This document shows, one piece after another, positions 7,391-11,107 of a DNA stretch of 11,107 nucleotides. Made by a program: the position numbers and the translations under genes. How positions within the stretch are numbered: position 1 is the first letter of the stretch; each line of letters begins with the position of its first letter. The stretch is from JBHJOF01 sp050330055 (GTDB lineage Bacteria; Pseudomonadota; Alphaproteobacteria; Kiloniellales; JAKSDN01), in contig JBHJOF010000273.1 of NCBI GenBank assembly GCA_050330055.1, positions 1 through 11,107 of the forward strand, given 5' to 3'. The notes below the pieces were generated by a model that saw only the letters and a program-made list of their open reading frames with translations, was not told the origin of the DNA and did not search any database.

Positions 7391-8344
7391 ATGGCCCAAT
7401 TCGAGCTACGCGCCGCAGCGGCGGGGCGCCTCTCCGCCAACGCCCAGGGCGCCCTCTACATGGCCGCGGCCGCCCTAGGCTTCGCGGTGATGAACACCAT
7501 CATCCGCTACCTCTCGGCCGACTTCGAGCCGCTGCAGATCGCCTTCTTCCGCAACGTCTTTGCGCTTGCCTTCATGCTGCCCTGGCTGTCGCGGGTCGGC
7601 GTGACAGGTCTGCGTACGCAAAGGCTCGGCACCCATTTGTGGCGCGCCGCCATCGGCTTCCTCTCGATGGTCTGCTGGTTCTATGCCATCGCCCTCCTGC
7701 CGCTGGCCGAGGCGATCTCGCTCAACTTCACGGTGCCGCTCTTCGTCACCATCGGCGCCGCCCTGGTGCTGGGCGAGGTGGTGCGGCTGCGGCGCTGGAG
7801 CGCCACCATCGTCGGCTTCCTCGGCGTGCTGATCATCGTGCGGCCGGGCTTCGCCGAGGTCACCTGGCCCATGGCACTGCCGATTCTGGCCGCCGCGCTG
7901 ATGGCGGTGGCGGCGCTGATCGTCAAGTCGCTCTCGGCCACCGAGCCGCCGGCCGTCGTGGTCGTCTACATGAACCTGATCCTGACGCCGCTGTCGCTGG
8001 TGCCGGCGCTCTTCGTCTGGCGCTGGCCGGACGGCTGGAGCCTGCTGCTGTTCCTGGCGCTCGGCCTGGTCGCCGCGGTGGCGCACATCGCGCTTACCCG
8101 CTCCTATGCCAGGGCCGATGCCTCGGCGGTCATGCCCTTCGACTATCTGCGCCTGCCCTTCGTGGCGGTGCTCGGCTTCCTGCTGTTCGGCGAGCTGCCG
8201 GACCTCTGGACCTGGCTGGGTGCGGCGGTGATCGCGGCGGCGGCGATCTACATTGCGCGCCGCGAGGCCCAGGTGGCGCGCGAGCGGCCGGTCGCCGAGG
8301 CGGCCCGCGAAGCCGCCGGCCATTCGACCCTGGGCCGGGACTGA
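7391..8344 (+). CDS. DMT-superfamily permease (two EamA domains), first of a tandem pair
   Basis: 317 residues and about ten hydrophobic helices, the standard EamA/DMT layout. Domain 1 (about 20-150) ends with LGEVVRLRRWSATIVGFLGV and a closing IIVRPG; domain 2 (about 160-290) ends with PFDYLRLP, FGELPDLWTW and IYIARRE. The conserved Glu after the fourth helix of each half (129 and 268) is present. The tail after residue 290 is basic and acidic and faces the cytoplasm. It sits in the inner membrane and exports or imports a small metabolite (amino acid, nucleotide-like or drug); the substrate is unknown. I chose the ATG at 7391 because the open frame upstream to 7283 encodes Pro- and Cys-rich sequence unlike the family; no clear Shine-Dalgarno was found for either. 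Six bases separate it from the next permease, so the two are co-transcribed. Confidence 0.88.
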   Translation: MAQFELRAAAAGRLSANAQGALYMAAAALGFAVMNTIIRYLSADFEPLQIAFFRNVFALAFMLPWLSRVGVTGLRTQRLGTHLWRAAIGFLSMVCWFYAIALLPLAEAISLNFTVPLFVTIGAALVLGEVVRLRRWSATIVGFLGVLIIVRPGFAEVTWPMALPILAAALMAVAALIVKSLSATEPPAVVVVYMNLILTPLSLVPALFVWRWPDGWSLLLFLALGLVAAVAHIALTRSYARADASAVMPFDYLRLPFVAVLGFLLFGELPDLWTWLGAAVIAAAAIYIARREAQVARERPVAEAAREAAGHSTLGRD

Positions 8345-8350
8345 ACCAGA

Positions 8351-9310
8351 GTGGGCGAGAGCGCCGCCGCCGGCCTGCGGGCTGCCTGGCTGCGGCTCTC
8401 GCCGAACCGACGCGGCGCGCTCTGGATGATCGGCGCGGCCACCGGCTTCACCCTCAACACCGCGCTGGTCAAGGCGCTCGGTGCCGCCGACTTCCATCCC
8501 TTCCAGCTTGCCTTCCTGCGCACCGGGATCGCGCTTCTGGCGCTCCTGCCGTTGGTCTGGCGCGCCGGTCCACGGCTGCTCTACAGCCGGCGGCCGGGCC
8601 TGCATCTGCTGCGCGGCATCTTCGGCGGCGCCGCGGTGGTGGCCGGTTTCACCGGCCTGACGCTGATCCCGCTCGCCGACTTCACGGCGCTCTCCTTCAC
8701 CACGCCGCTCTTCATCATCCTGCTGGCGGTGCTGCTGCTGGGCGAGACGGTGCGTTGGCGGCGCTGGAGCGCGACCGTGGTCGGTTTCCTCGGTGTGCTG
8801 GTTATGCTGCGGCCCAGTGCCGGCGGCTTTGTCGGCAGCTTCGATCCCGGCACGCTCAACTTGGGCGTACTCTGTGCCCTCGGCATGGCCTTTGGCATTG
8901 CCGTCGCCTCGACGCTGGTGAAGCGCCTGCCGCCCGAGGAATCGGCTCTGTCGCTGCTGTTCTGGTTCTCGTTCAGCGCGACCCTGCTGATCGCGCCGCT
9001 CGCGGTCTTCACCTGGCGCGCGCCGAGCCCCGGAGAGTGGCTCTGGCTCGTCGCCATGGGCGTGCTCGGAGCCGGCGCCCAGTTCCTCATCATCCGCGCC
9101 TACAAGGTGGGCGAGGCGACCTTCGTGGCACCCTTCGACTATTCGAAGCTGCTGCTGGCCGGCCTGATCGGCTACCTGGCCTTCGACGAGCTCCCCGACC
9201 TCTGGACGCTCGCCGGCGCCGCCATCATCGTCGGCGCCACGCTCTACATCGCCCGCCGCGAGGCCGCCGTCGGCCACCCGCCGCCGGCCCCGGTCGAGCC
9301 GCCGGGGTGA
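8351..9310 (+). CDS. DMT-superfamily permease (two EamA domains), second of a tandem pair
   Basis: 319 residues with ten predicted helices. It is parallel to the preceding gene over its whole length: LGETVRWRRWSATVVGFLGV in the first half, then PFDYSKLL, FDELPDLWT and LYIARRE at the end. The two are clearly paralogues that have diverged (for example ISLNFTVPLF against TALSFTTPLF), so they likely arose by tandem duplication and may move different substrates or act together. The start is taken as GTG at 8351, 6 bases after the upstream stop. The first ATG (8426) falls inside the first membrane helix and would truncate it. Translation is probably coupled to the first permease. The C-terminal tail is Pro-rich (HPPPAPVEPPG). 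Substrate unknown. Confidence 0.87.
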   Translation: MGESAAAGLRAAWLRLSPNRRGALWMIGAATGFTLNTALVKALGAADFHPFQLAFLRTGIALLALLPLVWRAGPRLLYSRRPGLHLLRGIFGGAAVVAGFTGLTLIPLADFTALSFTTPLFIILLAVLLLGETVRWRRWSATVVGFLGVLVMLRPSAGGFVGSFDPGTLNLGVLCALGMAFGIAVASTLVKRLPPEESALSLLFWFSFSATLLIAPLAVFTWRAPSPGEWLWLVAMGVLGAGAQFLIIRAYKVGEATFVAPFDYSKLLLAGLIGYLAFDELPDLWTLAGAAIIVGATLYIARREAAVGHPPPAPVEPPG

Positions 9311-9324
9311 GCGGCTGCCCACCT

Positions 9325-9333
9325 TTCGAGACG
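9325..9333 (+). repeat. Short fragment of the TTCGAGACG repeat
   Basis: TTCGAGACG occurs 15 bases past the permease stop and again in full elements at 9351-9396 and, inverted, at 9447-9504. The stem partner is missing here, so this is likely a truncated copy or chance similarity. Confidence 0.35.
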
Positions 9334-9350
9334 TCGGACCGAGTTGACCG

Positions 9351-9396
9351 CCCATGCTTCGAGACGCTCGCTGCGCGAGCTCCTCAGCATGAGGGT
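9351..9396 (+). repeat. Palindromic repeat element, forward copy
   Basis: The outer stem pairs CATGCT (9353-9358) with AGCATG (9386-9391). The inner stem pairs GCTCGC (9366-9371) with GCGAGC (9375-9380). Fixed blocks TTCGAGACG and CTCCTCA lie between the stems. It follows the tandem permease genes and faces an inverted copy at 9447-9504. It may act as a 3' end or mRNA-stabilising structure. Confidence 0.8.
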
Positions 9397-9446
9397 GGGG
9401 TTAGATTCGCGGTCTCAGCTTGACGGTGCTAGTGCAGCTTCTCCGG

Positions 9447-9504
9447 CCTCACCCTGAGGAGCCCGCCGAAGCTTTGCGAAGGCGGGCGTCTCGAAGGGTG
9501 GGAG
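9447..9504 (-). repeat. Palindromic repeat element, inverted copy
   Basis: The outer stem pairs CACCCT (9450-9455) with AGGGTG (9495-9500) and extends by weaker pairs. The inner stem pairs GCCCGCC (9461-9467) with GGCGGGC (9481-9487). On the minus strand it shares CCCA, TTCGAGACG, CTCCTCA and TGAGG with the copy at 9351-9396. Both the outer and the inner stem bases differ between copies, but in a paired way. It lies just past the pcm stop, between convergent genes. Confidence 0.8.
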
Positions 9505-9534
9505 CCAGGCGTGCGACCTGCGTCCGCGACCGCT

Positions 9535-10212
9535 TTAGTGGCTGATGATCATGGGGGCGAAGATAACCGGCATGATCTCGCGGGTCGAGATGCGCCCGGC
9601 CGAGCTCTTCTCGACCAGCAGCAGGAACTGCTGCTGCGCCAGGCCGCAGGGGATCACCATGCGCCCGCCTGGCTTGAGCTGCTCGAGCAGCGGCGGCGGC
9701 ATCAGCTCGCAGGCCGAGGCCACCAGGATCTTGTCGAAGGGGCCGTGCTCCGGCCAGCCGTAGTAGCCGTTGCCGACGCGGAACTGGATGTTGGTGTAGC
9801 CGGCCCCGTCGAGCCGCCGCCGCGCGCTCTCGGCCAGCTCTTCGATGATCTCGACCGAATAAATCTGATCCGCCAGCTCGGCCATGATCGCCGCGTGGTA
9901 GCCGAGGCCGGTGCCGACTTCGAGCACCCGGTCGTTTGGCTCGATCCCCAGCAGGTCGGTCATGAGTGCGACCATGAAGGGTTGAGATATGGTTTTGCCA
10001 CAACCTATGGGAAGGGGCCCATCGGCATAGGCGAAGCCCTGTATCTCGACAGGCACGAAGTGGTGCCGGGGCACCCGGGCCATCGCCGCCATGACGCGCT
10101 CGTCCAGGCAATCCTTTCTAATTTGCTCAACGCTTAGTTGTGCGTAAGCGGCAATCAGATCGACCATGAAACGGCGTAGTTGCGACAGGTCGAGTTCTTC
10201 CGGCTCGTTCAT
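9535..10212 (-). CDS. pcm: Protein-L-isoaspartate O-methyltransferase
   Basis: 225 residues, the normal length. It methylates the side-chain carboxylate of L-isoaspartyl residues in damaged proteins using S-adenosylmethionine, starting their repair in the cytoplasm. Key segments: LPIGCGKTISQPFMVALM (67-84, substrate loop with the conserved Thr-Ile-Ser-Gln-Pro), VLEVGTGLGYHAA (96-108, SAM-binding motif I), an acidic end of the next strand (YSVEII, 118-123), and LKPGGRMVIPCG (179-190). The start at 10212 is preferred over the ATG at 10293: GGAG lies 8 bases ahead, the protein then begins like relatives, and the upstream ATG overlaps the predicted -10 element. It is convergent with the permease pair and downstream of the YkvA-like gene on the same strand, but a separate promoter is likely. 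The usual partner surE is not in the window. Confidence 0.92.
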   Translation of the reverse strand: MNEPEELDLSQLRRFMVDLIAAYAQLSVEQIRKDCLDERVMAAMARVPRHHFVPVEIQGFAYADGPLPIGCGKTISQPFMVALMTDLLGIEPNDRVLEVGTGLGYHAAIMAELADQIYSVEIIEELAESARRRLDGAGYTNIQFRVGNGYYGWPEHGPFDKILVASACELMPPPLLEQLKPGGRMVIPCGLAQQQFLLLVEKSSAGRISTREIMPVIFAPMIISH

Positions 10213-10220
10213 GCGCGCAG

Positions 10221-10224
10221 CTCC
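10221..10224 (-). promoter_or_regulatory. Ribosome binding site deciding the pcm start
   Basis: GGAG on the minus strand, 8 bases before the ATG at 10212, which supports the 225-residue form. Confidence 0.55.
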
Positions 10225-10289
10225 GGTCCTGGATGTGTGACAACCATTGCGGCTATCCCAGCGGCAGCTTGCCGCCTTCTTACTAGCAT

Positions 10290-10318
10290 ACATCAGGCCG
10301 GGTCGGCTGTCGTGTCAA
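10290..10318 (-). promoter_or_regulatory. Candidate sigma-70-type promoter for pcm
   Basis: On the minus strand a perfect -35 box TTGACA (10313-10318) is followed after 17 bases by TGATGT (10290-10295), a weak -10. A TATGCT at 10285-10290 looks better as a -10 but is 22 bases away. The position, about 70 bases upstream of the pcm start at 10212, is reasonable. The -35 match is convincing and the -10 is not. Confidence 0.4.
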
Positions 10319-10379
10319 ACTGCGGAGAGGAGCCCTGAAAAAAGGGAAGGCGACAAACGGGAAAGGGGCTGGCCGACCG

Positions 10380-10772
10380 TCAGGCGCTGCCGGAGCCCTG
10401 GGCTTCGGCGTCCAATTGCTCCTGGGCCAGCATCTGGCGGGCGCGCTCCCGATGCCGGGGTTTGATGTGCGGCGCCACCGCCTGGATGGCGATGGCCAGC
10501 ACTGCCGCGTCGTCGGTGAAGCCGACCCAGGCGACGAAGTCCGGGATTATGTCGGTCGGCACCACGAAGTAGGCCAGGGCCCCCATCAGCACCGCCTTGA
10601 CCCGGGTCGGCGTCTCGCGGTCGCGCGCGCAGTAGTAGGCGGCGAGCGCCTCGTCCAGGAAGGGCACGCGGCCCAGGTTGCTGCGCAGCTTGTGCCAGAA
10701 GCTGGCCTCGACCGTGGCCCGGTCCTGGGCATAGACGACGGGGTCGTAAGGGATCACGTCCTTACCGGTCAT
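10380..10772 (-). CDS. YkvA/DUF1232 family protein
   Basis: 130 residues from the ATG at 10772. The core is the DUF1232 signature, YFVVPTDIIPDFVAWVGFTDD (68-88), a short membrane-associated hairpin common to YkvA-type proteins, preceded by a helix with many small residues (RVKAVLMGALA, 57-67). After it comes a charged, helical C-terminal tail. The function of the family is unknown; proteins of this type are small and probably inner-membrane bound. An earlier ATG at 10889 would add 39 residues of Pro/Arg-rich sequence with no family resemblance, so I prefer 10772, though neither start has a good Shine-Dalgarno. It shares its strand with pcm, 167 bases away, and is divergent from the dehydrogenase gene at 10925. 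Confidence 0.8.
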   Translation of the reverse strand: MTGKDVIPYDPVVYAQDRATVEASFWHKLRSNLGRVPFLDEALAAYYCARDRETPTRVKAVLMGALAYFVVPTDIIPDFVAWVGFTDDAAVLAIAIQAVAPHIKPRHRERARQMLAQEQLDAEAQGSGSA

Positions 10773-10924
10773 GAGGGGAAATATGGGCCGCGGCCGGCCG
10801 TCCGGCAATCTCCCTAGGCGCGCTCCTCCCAGGGCCCGCTCGCCAGGCCGGGTCCGGTCTGCTATGAAGCCGTCCGCTTTTCGGGCCATTGTCTTTTGGG
10901 GCCATTGCAGAGAGGGGCAGGGCG

Positions 10925-11107
10925 ATGGAGGTCAAAGGGTTAGGCGCGATCGTCACCGGGGGCGGTTCCGGCCTGGGGGCCGAGACCGCCCGCTTTCTGG
11001 CACGGGCCGGCGCCAAGGTCACGGTGCTCGACGTGAACGCCGAGGGCGTCGCCGCGGTCGCCATGGAGACCGGCGGGCTTGGCCTCACCTGCGACGTCGC
11101 CAGCGCG
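10925..11107 (+). CDS. Short-chain dehydrogenase/reductase (SDR), 5' end only
   Basis: The first 61 codons of a gene running off the window. The nucleotide-binding part of the Rossmann fold is clear: AIVTGGGSGLG (8-18, the TGxxxGxG motif), helix ETARFLARAGA, then VTVLDVN, where the Asp at the end of the second strand favours NAD(H) over NADP(H), and TCDVAS, the usual Asp that contacts adenine. The style resembles 3-hydroxyacyl-CoA dehydrogenase type 2 (HSD17B10-like), but the catalytic Ser-Tyr-Lys lies outside the window, so the substrate is not settled. The start at 10925 is preceded by GAGGGG and AGGG segments within 15 bases. If it handles 3-hydroxyacyl-CoA it would suit a genome with acetoacetate metabolism; this is inference. 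Confidence 0.85.
   Translation, partial: MEVKGLGAIVTGGGSGLGAETARFLARAGAKVTVLDVNAEGVAAVAMETGGLGLTCDVASA

Noticed and set aside
7475..9355. Long open frame (626 codons) on the minus strand opposite the two permeases
   Set aside because: Its Gln/Arg/Glu/His-rich, low-complexity product is what antisense reading of membrane-protein codons gives; both plus-strand permeases are convincing.
10213..10293. Longer N-terminus for pcm
   Set aside because: The ATG at 10293 overlaps the predicted -10 element, and the added residues do not resemble the family; the GGAG before 10212 fits better.

Overview
The window is a GC-rich, densely coded bacterial chromosome segment. Codon use strongly favours G or C in third positions. 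Gene content (acetoacetate-CoA ligase, several EamA/DMT permeases, protein-L-isoaspartate methyltransferase, a YkvA/DUF1232 protein, a TTC38-type TPR protein) and interspersed palindromes built on TTCGAGACG/CCTCAG suggest an alphaproteobacterium, perhaps a Reyranella/Rhodospirillales-like or Hyphomicrobiales-like soil or water organism. This placement is inference from style, not a database match. No plasmid, phage, insertion sequence, tRNA, rRNA or CRISPR array is visible.

Layout. 1-213 (+) is the 3' end of a DMT permease. 214-433 holds a nested inverted repeat rich in CCTCCCC. 434-1252 (-) is a class II glutamine amidotransferase, divergent from an M24 metallopeptidase at 1383-2603 (+), with a perfect 14-bp palindrome between them. 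2657-3529 (-) is an unrecognised stand-alone PD-(D/E)XK-type nuclease, convergent with the peptidase across a GC hairpin. 3625-5577 (-) is acetoacetate-CoA ligase. 5592-5710 carries one hairpin in the ligase leader plus a three-hairpin repeat element. 5773-7008 (-) is a TTC38-family TPR protein. Its conserved N-terminus continues upstream to an in-frame TAG at 7159-7161, just behind an ATG with a strong ribosome binding site. 7391-8344 and 8351-9310 (+) are two tandem DMT permeases. 9351-9504 holds two more copies of the repeat seen at 5626-5710. 9535-10212 (-) is pcm, 10380-10772 (-) a YkvA-like protein, and 10925-11107 (+) the start of a short-chain dehydrogenase.

The genes do not form one pathway. 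They are small units: ketone-body/PHB-linked acyl activation (ligase, possibly the dehydrogenase), peptide or amide hydrolysis (M24, glutamine amidotransferase), metabolite export or import (three DMT permeases) and protein repair (pcm). The points most worth a second look are the orphan nuclease with its atypical 5' end and repeat-flanked leader, the interrupted TTC38 gene, and the repeat family whose two loci show compensatory base changes in their stems.
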